A DNA stretch of 64,000 nt from an uncultured Fluviicola sp. (GTDB lineage Bacteria; Bacteroidota; Bacteroidia; Flavobacteriales_D; Crocinitomicaceae), in contig NZ_CABHOL010000054.1 of assembly GCF_902168135.1 (NCBI RefSeq), forward strand, positions 140,932 through 204,931, read 5' to 3'. Within the stretch, counting starts at the first letter, position 1. Every line of letters starts with the position of its first letter. The position numbers and the translations under genes were made by a program. Shown in pieces: positions 36,801-44,790 of this stretch. The notes under the pieces are model-generated. The model had not been told where the DNA came from. It searched no databases and was given only the letters and a program-made list of their open reading frames with translations.

Positions 36801-39800
36801 TTACCCTTTACTACTACGATCAGGCAGGGAACCTGGTTAAAACGATTCCACCGGAAGGAGTTGAATTTGTCAATATGAACGATGCGCAGATACGGGATGG
36901 GATTAAAAATGACCGATTGAACAATACGCACAAAGTGACAACCAGTCACCGTATGGCCACAACTTACCTGTATAACTCGTTGAACCAGCTGGTGGCACAA
37001 AATATGCCCGACCAGGATCCTATAAAAGTCTTCGAGCCGTCTTTGCCGAATGGCTTGCCGATTGCTTTGAATACTACCGGAATCCAAATGATTGATGCAA
37101 ACCAGGGGTATCTTACGGGTTATATAAATGCAACCGGAATTGCGCCGCTGGTGAACCGGGGATATTTGTTTAAAACCAGTAACGGTGGTTTGAACTGGGT
37201 GCGCGTGACTAACACCTTGGGCACAGATTTAAGGGAAGTATACATGGTCTCTGCCACAGTAGGTTATGCACTGGCATCAAACGGATTGAGTTTAATTACG
37301 AAAGACGGAGGAAATAACTGGGATTTGACCGACATGCCGCTAGCTGCAAACTATGCAGAGTATGTCGCTATGGAAGTTATCGGAACAGATGCATACTTGT
37401 TAAATCGTAATGGTTTCATTTATAAAGTTAACTCATCAGGAGTATCCAGTACTTACCTTGGATTATTCGGAACTTTGCCGAATCCATATTCTTTGGTAGC
37501 TGTAAAAGATTTTACACTGCAGGGAAGCACAACCAATTTCCAGGGGATCATCTATCTCCTGACGGTAAGTGATGGTACGGAAACCTTTGATGTAACTGCT
37601 ATAACAAGCAACACATCCGGAAATGCTTTGTTACTCGATAAAACGGTAGTTGGAAATCTCCAGGCACTTTCATTTTATACGACTACGGCGGCAATCGTTG
37701 GTGGTAATGATGGAAATACTTCCAGAATTGACGGTACGGCTGCTGCTTCCTTCAGACAACGCCTGCAGAAATCAGACGCGAAAGGAGTAATTGATCAAAT
37801 TCATATGCTGAATGCCACAGTAGGAATTGCCCGTATCACTGAAAACGGTGTTAAAGTCATTCGAAAAACAACAGATGGAGGAACAACTTGGACTGCGCTT
37901 TCCAGTGAATATACCGATGCCACTTTATCTTTTAACCGGCGCACGGCTACTACGCTCGAAGTACTCGTTCAGGGATATGAAGCCGGTACTGTTAATGCAG
38001 CTTATTCCAAAAATGTGGTAATGAACACCTCGGGTATTTGCTCCGAGTTGAGTCAAAACCCAACAATGGCACAGAATATCAATATGTCTCTTGTTTACAC
38101 ATACAATGATGGAACAAACCTGACCTATTATGGACTTGCATACGATAACACGCTTGCAAATTACAGGCTGTACAAATCCAATTCTTTTACAACGATCGGA
38201 TCTAATGTGAGCTTTACACCAATTGTAGATTGGGTAGGCGGTTCAATTATTCCGAAAGAACTGGTAGTTGCCAAATCCGGCTCTGAAATTGCGGTGGAAG
38301 TAGTGGCTGATAATGGTAATCTATACCGTTCCCAGTCGTCGGGTGCAGTAACGAGTTTCTCTCTTTTCTCAGCGGTATCAGGAATGACATCTATTGTATC
38401 GATGGATAAAATTACTATTTCATCGATAGACCATATTGTTGCATATCGCTCTTCAGATACACGTTTGTATGTCAGAGCTGCGACTGGAGCAAGTGCATAC
38501 GTTTATTATGGAGGTACTCCGGCTTTGAGCGGTTCGGTGATTACTAAGATCGCAGCACACGGTTCAAACGTTACACTCATCGGAACTAACGGGGGAATTT
38601 TCACCTCTACCGGGGTTAATTTTGTGCCGCCTTCAAATGGTGGAGGAACTGCTTTGGTATTTACAGACCGCAAATCCCACCAGCTTTACGGACTAACGGA
38701 AATGAAATACACTCCGTCTATGAACCTGATTGCAGGGGAGAACGGACAGGCATACACAAGACCGATCTTTTTAACCGGTACTTCTACTTCTCAATTGAGG
38801 CCGCTTGGAATAACATCTGACCTTTGTGCGATGAACCAGGTCACTTATGGTGGTAACACTCATTATGTTTACGGAGGTAAAAACGGAGACCTGGCTATGA
38901 TCCAGTCAAACGGAACGCTTGCTCCAACATTGTATACGACAACCGGGTCTTCGGTTAAGGCTCATTTGTCAGGGCAAACAATCAATGATATTGCCGTTCT
39001 AACAACATCGGGAGTTAGTAAAGTATGTATCGTGGGAGATAACGGTGCTCTTTATTACACCACGAATATCAGCACGGAATCATTTATGCCGGCAATCAGC
39101 CAGACAAATCGCAATTTCCTCGGTGCTTCGATTATTACAGGTACAGATAAAGTAATGGTGGTTGGTACCGGAACAGAAATATTCCGCTACAGCCAAAATA
39201 TCGGTACACGTATCAACCGGGTATTCGGACCGAAGTATAACGATGTGCATTTTGAAAATGGTCAAATCGGGACCTTGATCGGGGATAATTACTTTGTACG
39301 TTCTACTTTAAACGGCGGATTGGATTGGAAAATAATCAAACCTACTACCGGTCCGGGTATAACAGGACTGAAGAAAGTGTGGACCAAGTCCAAACCGAAC
39401 GGAGAACATTTTGCCCTGATAGGTGGTGTTAATTACTATTTGAAAGCTGATAACGGAACAGTTGCTGAGTATGCGATCAGCGGAACAGTAAACGATATCC
39501 AGTTCTCGAAAGTAAATCCGTTATTCGGTTACATGGCTTTCAACAGCACATTGGCGAAAGTAAACCTGACGCTTTTATCAGGAACATATACCATTACTCC
39601 ATCGAATGTGTATACAGCTGCGAACACCATCCGCGGGCTTCATGTATTTGAGAACACATCTGCGATCATGGTCGGGGACGGCGGCGGCATTTATTACTAC
39701 CGAAATGATCCTGCTGCACTTGGAGGTTATAGTCTTGCAACGGTCTCCGGGGTTACTTTCCGGGATGTTTATTTTATTGACAACAAAGTTGGTTTGGCTG

Positions 39801-42800
39801 TCGGTGATGCAGGTAAAATTTACAGTCTATCCTCTTCAAGCAATGCTCCGTATACACATGATATCCTGAGCGGAGGTTTTGGTTATCTGCCGGAATCGAT
39901 TACCGATCCGGAATTTGGAACAACTTTGGTTTCCTACAATATTACAGCATTGGCTTTCAGTTCTTCTACAAGCGCCATTTACGGAGGTTCATTTGTAAAC
40001 GCTTCCGATGTGACTTCAAGAGGCGCTATGGTGCGCTACCTGAAATACGAAAAAGAATTGTTCACTTCGCGTTTCTATTACGATCGTTTGGGCAGGATTG
40101 TAGTGAGCCAGAACTCCAGACAGGCAGGGGCGAGCGGAATTACCGATGACAAGTACTCATATACTGTTTATGACGGGTTGGGACGTGTAAAAGAAGCAGG
40201 AGAAAAATCCGAAAATACAAGTGGAATTAAATTCGCAGGAATTTTCGGGACGAACGTTGGTGGTACTACCGTACCGAACGTGGTGGATGATGCGAACCTG
40301 GGAGTATGGTTATCCAATAATGCCGTTAACACCCGCAAGGAGGTCACAAAAAGTTATTACGATGAGACCAATGCAGCGATCAACTCGGATCTTGGTTTCA
40401 CCAGTACCACACTCAATAAAGCCACACAACGTAAGCGCATTGTCCATGTGACTTATTCGGCAGTTTATTCTGCAAGTGATAATGTCTATGATCATGCTAC
40501 ACATTACGACTACGATATTCACGGGAATGTGAAGACTTTATACCAGGACAATCGTTTGGTGAAGGTAATGACCAATCTTTCCGCGCAACGGATCAAGAAA
40601 CTGGATTATATCTATGATTTGATCTCAGGCAATGTACACCGGGTAGATTACCAGACCGGGCAATCCGATCAGTGGCACCATGCTTATGCCTACGATGCGG
40701 ACAACCGCATTACGGATGTGTATACAACGGTTGAAACGCCATTGACAAGTGAGTATTCTTCGATTGCATCCCTGCAAAACGAACCGGAAATCAGTACGAT
40801 GTGGGACCGTGAGGTCAATTACCTATATTACGAGCACGGACCTTTGGCACGCACCATTATCGGGGACCAGGAAGTACAGGGTGTTGATTACGTTTACACG
40901 CTGCAGGGTTGGATCAAGGGAGTTAACTCCAATACACTGGATGTGAACCGCGATCCGGGACAGGATGGGGCCGCTGGTGATAATAAATTCATTGCTCACG
41001 ACGTATTTGGTTACAGCCTGCATTACTTTGATGGCGATTACGGCGGCGCAATCGGAGGAAATAACAGCTTTGTAGCGACCCAAACTGCGGGCAGCGGAAT
41101 GGTGGCGAATTCAAACCAGCTGTACAATGGGAATATCGGGCGCATGGTTACTACAATAACCGATCCGGATACCCGCGAGGTACTTCCTTTGGGAAATGCG
41201 TACAAGTACGACCAGTTGAACCGTTTGTATGAAGCACGCAGCTTTAATAATATAAACCTGGCTACCAATTCCTGGAATACCGGTGGTACAACCATGTATT
41301 ACAATCAATTCACCTACGACGCCAACGGGAACATCATGACCCAGGTGCGCTACGATGAAACGGCCAGCGGAATTATTGACCAGTTGTCTTACCAATACAA
41401 AGATGCAGCCGGGGCCATTGGAACATCAAACCCTAAAAAGCACAACCGCTTGTACAATGTACAGGATGCTTATGACTACCCGGAAGGAAATGATATTAGG
41501 ATAGGGCAGGCATCCAATAACTACAGCTACGATGCAGAAGGACGTTTGATTTATGACAAACAGGAAGGCAGAGTTTATAATTGGCGTGTTGATGGCAAAT
41601 TGGAATCAACTTATTGGGATCCTAATTCTGGTACGCCAATGAAGCGTGATATTTATTTCGATTACGATGCCATGGGGCACCGTATTGCAAAACACATTTC
41701 CAATGAAGATGCGGAATATCGTGAAAAAAGTATATATTACGTATTGGATGCACAAGGAAATGTGATGAGTGTATATGAACGTATAATAAATAACTTAGAG
41801 CAAAGTGTGAGTTTTACTCAAACCGAGAAACATATCTACGGAAGCAGCAGACTTGGAGTACACAATGAACGTATTGAATTACTGGGTACTCAAAATGAGA
41901 CCTATTCCATGGCAAACATTCACCACCACATCGGGGATAAGACATACGAGTTGTCCAATCATTTGGGGAATGTGTTGAGTGTGGTGAGTGATAAAGTTCT
42001 GCCTGTTTCTGATCAGACATCCATTTACAGCAATGACTTTAGCAGCGGTTTGGGAGGATTTATCAATGATCCCGGAGTGGTGTTATCATTGGTTGGCGGT
42101 CAGTTGCAGGTATCCAATGTTCCAACCCATTATTGTACACGCCGCTCATTGAACAGTCTTACCACAGCCGGGCATTCCTACAAGGTCCGTTTCAAGATAG
42201 ATTTGAACGGAAGCGGGCCTGTATCGGCTTATACAGCCATAAGTTCAACCATTTTCGGGATTGTGAACTGCTCCGGCAATGGTACTTATGAATTTACATA
42301 TACTCCTACGGGAACTACGTTTACCAACTTGTATTTGCGTTTTGAGAGTATGGGCGGAGCTGTATCACCAAGAACCTTTTATATTGATGATGTCAGCATA
42401 GAAGATATTACTGTCACCGGTTACTTAGCCGACATCCGCCAGAGCACAGATTACTCTCCGTTTGGGGTAAAACTGCATAAACGGGATTTGGAACTTACCG
42501 GTTCGAATTCTGCTTATCGTTATGCATTCAACGGCTACGAAGGTGATAATGAAGTAAAAGGTGACGGCAATAGCTACACGACAGAGTTTAGACAGTATGA
42601 CCCACGTTTAGGACGTTGGTTGAGCATGGATCCTTTTAGTCAGTTTGTAGGTTCTCAATACACTAGCTTTAACAACAATCCTATTTTTTGTATTGATCCA
42701 GATGGTGGTTGGGTTCCAGTTATTGTTGAGCATAAGACTATAGAAGATCATCCAACTGACAAAGCTAAATACATTCAAAAAACGACAACTATCTTAGCTG

Positions 42801-43390
42801 CAAAGTTTGAAGAGGGAGACGATGCAAAGTCTTTGGCAAAATTTCTTGACATACCAGAAAGGGAAGCTGAAAAGTTATTTCAAAATGCATGTAACTTAGC
42901 CGAATCTGAGGCAGGTAAGTACATACCTATTCCTGAAGATATTGCGGGGTCTATAAACACAGCTATTCAAAATACATTAAAGGGAAATTCTGAAGAATAC
43001 AATTGTTGGGCAAGTGCTATTTATACTTCTCAAGGACGTTTTCCATTAGAGAATGGAGCTGAAAAAAATTATAAATATGGAACAGCGAAGGATTTTGACG
43101 ACCGTTTGGAAGAGCCAGATTATAAAAATGTATCTACCAAATATAATGAGTGGACATTTGGAAGAACAATTTTTAAGTTTAGAAATTCCAGCTGGGATAT
43201 GATGGACGGCACTCAAGAAAAAACTACCCATGGCTGTATCTTTCTCGGATATGATAAAAAAGGAACGATGTACTTTTTCACCAAAAATGGTTGGGATGAT
43301 TCTCCATGTATAATGACTTCTGAAGAAGTGTCTGATATGTACGGATTTAAGCGTAATGGGCAAAAGGCATATAATTATATAGGACAATGA
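30872..43390 (+). CDS. Giant RHS/YD-repeat toxin (TcC-like) with propeller insert and papain-like tip
   Basis: The product has 4172 residues, with a signal peptide at 1-21 (LLVSLNASA). A conserved RHS-partner start lies near 300 (KKNWQYSATYAEEGKKKEV, YDHQGRPVIQVLPVP). A Cys-rich region (about 600-2000) includes CLGEFCLNCVYDL and CTGCTQGHAG. YD repeats begin near 1976 (YYYDQAGNLVKTIPPEG), are interrupted at about 2050-3060 by Ycf48/BNR-like propeller sequence (TSNGGLNWVRV, VYFIDNKVGLAVGDAGKI), and resume at RFYYDRLGRIVVSQN. The hyperconserved core has YELSNHLGNVLSVV (about 3692), a carbohydrate-binding-like insert, YSPFGVKL and YDPRLGRWLSMDP (about 3909), ending DPDGGW (3942-3947). The last 225 residues are a variable tip with Cys4045 (NCWASA), His4120 (THGCIFLGY) and Asn4139 (TKNGW), a papain-like triad. 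The stop overlaps the next gene by four bases. Confidence 0.9.
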   Translation: MFVVRFISLLVLLLVSLNASAVFIPHNTMVLTGSMTSGFTTITPPSWSLSPTVDLTRKGVITLGVDHHYLNHVNQSVTEVTISIVKYTAAGGSGASPETKTLKVSYYPIDSLTYVDENTITIDNVERMDITITQVKVNGVVQSPMAMPANLYLQADVFVDRIYDFTSQVGFNTYNLAAGDPLDMDCDLVRDEMTVSWDVVPGAEEYQLEWTFVNTVDLTTTEINNLNIDFRNNATRVSTKETSYKISLLFDQGYIVFRVRAVGRSSVPPYNFLFSKWSILDGPQILGLVPATSKQATEPFDLKKNWQYSATYAEEGKKKEVVSFYDGSLRNRQMVTKISTDHNAIVGETIYDHQGRPVIQVLPVPVTDPSHCDVEDTENSLKFYPDFNLNSSDQPYSKTDFDISNEENPCNPMQIDSMSASNGASKYYSTSNTDNAGSQAYVPNALGFPFSQVEYMPDNTGRIRRQGGVGKEFQLSTDIPTHPSLYYYAHPFQEQLDRLFGSEVGDASHYQKNMVVDPNGQVSVSYLDQEGRVVATSLAGEAPGNLQQLPSAAAIAPLTVDLFAKDANGNSTSNKLSFDGMSKEFNQTISLSGRTSLSISYDIEIRRFNTACLGEFCLNCVYDLSIEVRNLCGDLVSPVAVSSKMIGRFKELPSGDIQFLTDCKDTSFTTTFNTDTLEVGTYQITKILTVNEEALETYLQMYTDTSSHGINRCINQYDDILDQIGASSNINDCSDDFSCAECVTNLGSLLEYIQAGGTEEQYNFELESCNAPCKGASYYENMREILMVDVFPDGQYAQYLNNQNAVDPDMYPLSVLNDNTGGSTNRLPKTGAHWRNPRYDVEATIQNFYFEEDGVTKSRIYLENVSITSNQMLISTPLLHPTTRTVGTHVFLDNTTGTYYTYPQYLKSVSDFVTYYNANRQWGNSLVYYHPEYAYLKKYKEYYVKVNSSDPYTSESFDQKMMSVNTWADAITAGFINPNYASVSVNGRINNILTINGTYPWDPYSNYVNPSGMNSKLFNYTTINGVNYSMMETAAMMNRGGNSLIGTVPSATDLAFGLDVAGNTSTQNTQLRDAEWITFRGMYIAAKQELQYEAARASALSVSNPGYNGCIGDDSFNPFQFGFLTVFPGAIPYFGGQFFMNNNQPCFIATAAYYKYKQPRFGNQLANVNTDPAQVAYQAYLQTGQCPIATAFQRLLSEVASDHNLATTNFSASSTLANLSSLVMTINNFETPISIPNLTWVQNTGTTTSTTLEVDLMEGTFNYGTFQLVKASGSASYNWSDIISFNNLQFTGFLAPFYHFTIDVKVMISGEMVTQHLTGKTKFKIGNCNFPDVCKLNDFGKTLQNMVKTLAQMGTLTSTSYVDLTAIPYSNFMTNALKYTVNPAYSPGTTIKWKYDAAIPGFVLTDATNTITIKITGTDPGSFNLSSISTIAFIDELKAGANNTMELVCLNSSSNYLATLSCELLRSDNKAIPVGKCGLDDAILCTGLEYDTYEDLMAVLKFSLENQNSPFSLYNSPLWTSTLNDQLVPSPTAVTGTVTGTGVGAKLTYVMPDTCNLVLTYNGTNPNFHFNNIVSVNSINLLNQTVYGSYNDFKLYVTYSYGGSYFQDSIFGTSCFKLKRCTGCTQGHAGESGPAGSDQVDGEIDLGSLNDEEFTEADNNSETYCLDLYEDYVSAYNLFVAHQTTNPTCSNYASLYPMLTYPQFVDGRYCCGNNMLSAFRTILDLTTTTACPNNYSVADLCGEFNLSGGGCVDLHTIYTSVINYFNSSDWATTNNASLTAVASGVVSCKCEASYLNYLLEYLTADPHQNLSHPISIISYCALMDAEPENTCSSKYDQYVSCTNYFNDNNDSEDLAIVDYDVFMEQELCYCVDEYCSNLSLTLSHLASESRDLLYFCQSVSEIPCVVDTPMVSYESFEIDFEDPCVAFYESNNEVNAQNHFNEQIQDFYTQLGQEYIEHCMRSTENMSLSYREIEHHFTLYYYDQAGNLVKTIPPEGVEFVNMNDAQIRDGIKNDRLNNTHKVTTSHRMATTYLYNSLNQLVAQNMPDQDPIKVFEPSLPNGLPIALNTTGIQMIDANQGYLTGYINATGIAPLVNRGYLFKTSNGGLNWVRVTNTLGTDLREVYMVSATVGYALASNGLSLITKDGGNNWDLTDMPLAANYAEYVAMEVIGTDAYLLNRNGFIYKVNSSGVSSTYLGLFGTLPNPYSLVAVKDFTLQGSTTNFQGIIYLLTVSDGTETFDVTAITSNTSGNALLLDKTVVGNLQALSFYTTTAAIVGGNDGNTSRIDGTAAASFRQRLQKSDAKGVIDQIHMLNATVGIARITENGVKVIRKTTDGGTTWTALSSEYTDATLSFNRRTATTLEVLVQGYEAGTVNAAYSKNVVMNTSGICSELSQNPTMAQNINMSLVYTYNDGTNLTYYGLAYDNTLANYRLYKSNSFTTIGSNVSFTPIVDWVGGSIIPKELVVAKSGSEIAVEVVADNGNLYRSQSSGAVTSFSLFSAVSGMTSIVSMDKITISSIDHIVAYRSSDTRLYVRAATGASAYVYYGGTPALSGSVITKIAAHGSNVTLIGTNGGIFTSTGVNFVPPSNGGGTALVFTDRKSHQLYGLTEMKYTPSMNLIAGENGQAYTRPIFLTGTSTSQLRPLGITSDLCAMNQVTYGGNTHYVYGGKNGDLAMIQSNGTLAPTLYTTTGSSVKAHLSGQTINDIAVLTTSGVSKVCIVGDNGALYYTTNISTESFMPAISQTNRNFLGASIITGTDKVMVVGTGTEIFRYSQNIGTRINRVFGPKYNDVHFENGQIGTLIGDNYFVRSTLNGGLDWKIIKPTTGPGITGLKKVWTKSKPNGEHFALIGGVNYYLKADNGTVAEYAISGTVNDIQFSKVNPLFGYMAFNSTLAKVNLTLLSGTYTITPSNVYTAANTIRGLHVFENTSAIMVGDGGGIYYYRNDPAALGGYSLATVSGVTFRDVYFIDNKVGLAVGDAGKIYSLSSSSNAPYTHDILSGGFGYLPESITDPEFGTTLVSYNITALAFSSSTSAIYGGSFVNASDVTSRGAMVRYLKYEKELFTSRFYYDRLGRIVVSQNSRQAGASGITDDKYSYTVYDGLGRVKEAGEKSENTSGIKFAGIFGTNVGGTTVPNVVDDANLGVWLSNNAVNTRKEVTKSYYDETNAAINSDLGFTSTTLNKATQRKRIVHVTYSAVYSASDNVYDHATHYDYDIHGNVKTLYQDNRLVKVMTNLSAQRIKKLDYIYDLISGNVHRVDYQTGQSDQWHHAYAYDADNRITDVYTTVETPLTSEYSSIASLQNEPEISTMWDREVNYLYYEHGPLARTIIGDQEVQGVDYVYTLQGWIKGVNSNTLDVNRDPGQDGAAGDNKFIAHDVFGYSLHYFDGDYGGAIGGNNSFVATQTAGSGMVANSNQLYNGNIGRMVTTITDPDTREVLPLGNAYKYDQLNRLYEARSFNNINLATNSWNTGGTTMYYNQFTYDANGNIMTQVRYDETASGIIDQLSYQYKDAAGAIGTSNPKKHNRLYNVQDAYDYPEGNDIRIGQASNNYSYDAEGRLIYDKQEGRVYNWRVDGKLESTYWDPNSGTPMKRDIYFDYDAMGHRIAKHISNEDAEYREKSIYYVLDAQGNVMSVYERIINNLEQSVSFTQTEKHIYGSSRLGVHNERIELLGTQNETYSMANIHHHIGDKTYELSNHLGNVLSVVSDKVLPVSDQTSIYSNDFSSGLGGFINDPGVVLSLVGGQLQVSNVPTHYCTRRSLNSLTTAGHSYKVRFKIDLNGSGPVSAYTAISSTIFGIVNCSGNGTYEFTYTPTGTTFTNLYLRFESMGGAVSPRTFYIDDVSIEDITVTGYLADIRQSTDYSPFGVKLHKRDLELTGSNSAYRYAFNGYEGDNEVKGDGNSYTTEFRQYDPRLGRWLSMDPFSQFVGSQYTSFNNNPIFCIDPDGGWVPVIVEHKTIEDHPTDKAKYIQKTTTILAAKFEEGDDAKSLAKFLDIPEREAEKLFQNACNLAESEAGKYIPIPEDIAGSINTAIQNTLKGNSEEYNCWASAIYTSQGRFPLENGAEKNYKYGTAKDFDDRLEEPDYKNVSTKYNEWTFGRTIFKFRNSSWDMMDGTQEKTTHGCIFLGYDKKGTMYFFTKNGWDDSPCIMTSEEVSDMYGFKRNGQKAYNYIGQ

Positions 43391-43812
43391 TTAAACTTAA
43401 CAGATTTTCAAAATTGATATTAAAAGTAATGATGGTAGTTAATCTTATTACCATCTTAATTGCTTTTGTACAAAAAAGAGAGGAATTTCATGATAAAAAA
43501 ATTCTTTTCTTTTTTGTATTGTATTCTGCTTTTCTATTTGTTCTTAGCGGAAAGTCAAAGACAATTTTAATTCTAAATCTTTTTTTACAATATTTTTATT
43601 TCACCATTCTCACGATAGAATTAATTATTTCAGGATTTATTTATTTACAGTCAATTAATTATCCTCTTTATTTGTTTTTCTACTTTGATCGAAGTGAGGA
43701 ATCTGGAGATTTTCTAATTGTAATTCCTGTTCTCTTTTTACTAGTAAATTTCGTGTTTAATCATTTCTTATTATTCAAATGGAAAAATGGAATAACCAAA
43801 AGTAAAATTTGA
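43387..43812 (+). CDS. Small four-helix membrane protein, candidate immunity protein
   Basis: This 141-residue protein has about four hydrophobic helices (roughly 10-27, 38-55, 60-88 and 108-130) with Lys/Arg-rich ends, and no recognised family. Its ATG overlaps the stop of the RHS toxin gene (ATGA), the classical position of an immunity gene. The DNA is visibly more AT-rich than the flanking RHS core, as is common for horizontally swapped toxin-tip/immunity cassettes. A membrane location would suit protection against a toxin acting in the envelope, or during its passage across the membrane. The immunity role is inferred from position. Confidence 0.65.
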   Translation: MIKLNRFSKLILKVMMVVNLITILIAFVQKREEFHDKKILFFFVLYSAFLFVLSGKSKTILILNLFLQYFYFTILTIELIISGFIYLQSINYPLYLFFYFDRSEESGDFLIVIPVLFLLVNFVFNHFLLFKWKNGITKSKI

Positions 43813-43908
43813 TTAGGTTAAGCAATTAGGTAGTGTTCTCAATAATCACTTTTTAGAATTTGAAGAAGTTAATGGTCTAATTATCAGTGGTAAATAAGCT
43901 GTTAGGAC

Positions 43909-43948
43909 AAAAAGAACAAGTGAGGATTCCCCTTCACTTGTTCTTTTT
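43909..43948 (+). terminator. Strong intrinsic terminator closing the RHS unit
   Basis: A perfect 15-bp stem is formed by AAAAAGAACAAGTGA (43909-43923) and TCACTTGTTCTTTTT (43934-43948) with a 10-base loop, followed by more T. The A-rich left foot makes it potentially bidirectional. It separates the immunity candidate from the IS1 transposase. Confidence 0.85.
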
Positions 43949-43988
43949 TTCGTTCTTAGATACTTAAAACTCCATAAGATCGTTCTAC

Positions 43989-44660
43989 ATGTTATCAAAA
44001 ATCACCTGTATGAATTGCCACTATTGTCATGAAACGTGTATTCGAAAAGGAAAGCAAAAAACTGTTCAGATCTATCAATGTAAAAGTTGCCTGAAATACC
44101 AACGCCAGGACTATAAATACCGATCAAAACTAATTGAAGATCAGCAGTTAATTCAACTGGTTAAAGAAGGGTGCGGAATTAGAAGTATTGCAAGAGTTTT
44201 GACTATTTCCAATTCAACGGTTCTGCGAAGAATATTGAAGATTGGAAGATCAATAAAACGGTCACCTACTGTTTCATTCGGCCAAACCTATCAAGTAGAT
44301 GAGTTGTTTACTTACATCGGAAATAAGAACAACCGGGTTTGCGTTGCCTACTCCTTGAATGCTAAAACAAAAGAGGTTATTGATTTAGTAGTAGGTAGAA
44401 GAAACAAGACCAATCTGAAAAGAATTATTTCAACCTTGCTCTTATCTGATGCAAAGCAAATCACAACAGACAAGCTGAATATCTACAAAGAACTTATTCC
44501 GGTTCGGATCCATTCAACCAAAAATCGTGGAATAAATCACATTGAAAGGCAAAACCTCAATTTAAGAACGCACATAAAACGCCTGAACCGACGAACGATT
44601 TGTTATTCGAAATCAGCAACAATGCTTTTGGCTGTAGTGAAGATTTATTTTTGGAGTTAA
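43989..44660 (+). mobile_element. IS1-family transposase
   Basis: The 223-residue product has the IS1 layout. An N-terminal zinc ribbon (CHYCHETCIRKG ... YQCKSC) is followed by a helix-turn-helix (CGIRSIARVLTISNSTVLRR) and the DDE catalytic domain with YQVDELFTYIG, ITTDKLNIY and HIERQNLNLRTH; IERQNLNLR is close to the IERHNLNLR of IS1. The gene is one continuous frame, unlike classical IS1 with its insA/insB frameshift, and it looks intact. No convincing pair of terminal inverted repeats was found, so the element may be a decayed remnant that kept its gene. It sits just behind the RHS immunity candidate, a typical place for mobile DNA. Confidence 0.85.
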
Positions 44661-44790
44661 TTTATCTGGAATTCCTGCTTCCAGGGATATTCTGATACTG
44701 TTGAATTTCTTATTCACTTCATTTTATCTTACAATAGGATCTTAATAGAGTGAAGCATCCTTTTTCCTACCTTTACCCTTTATTTCTCCC

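Noticed and set aside
43829..43850. Left inverted repeat of the IS1 element
   Set aside because: GGTAGTGTTCTC has no complementary partner downstream of the transposase gene.
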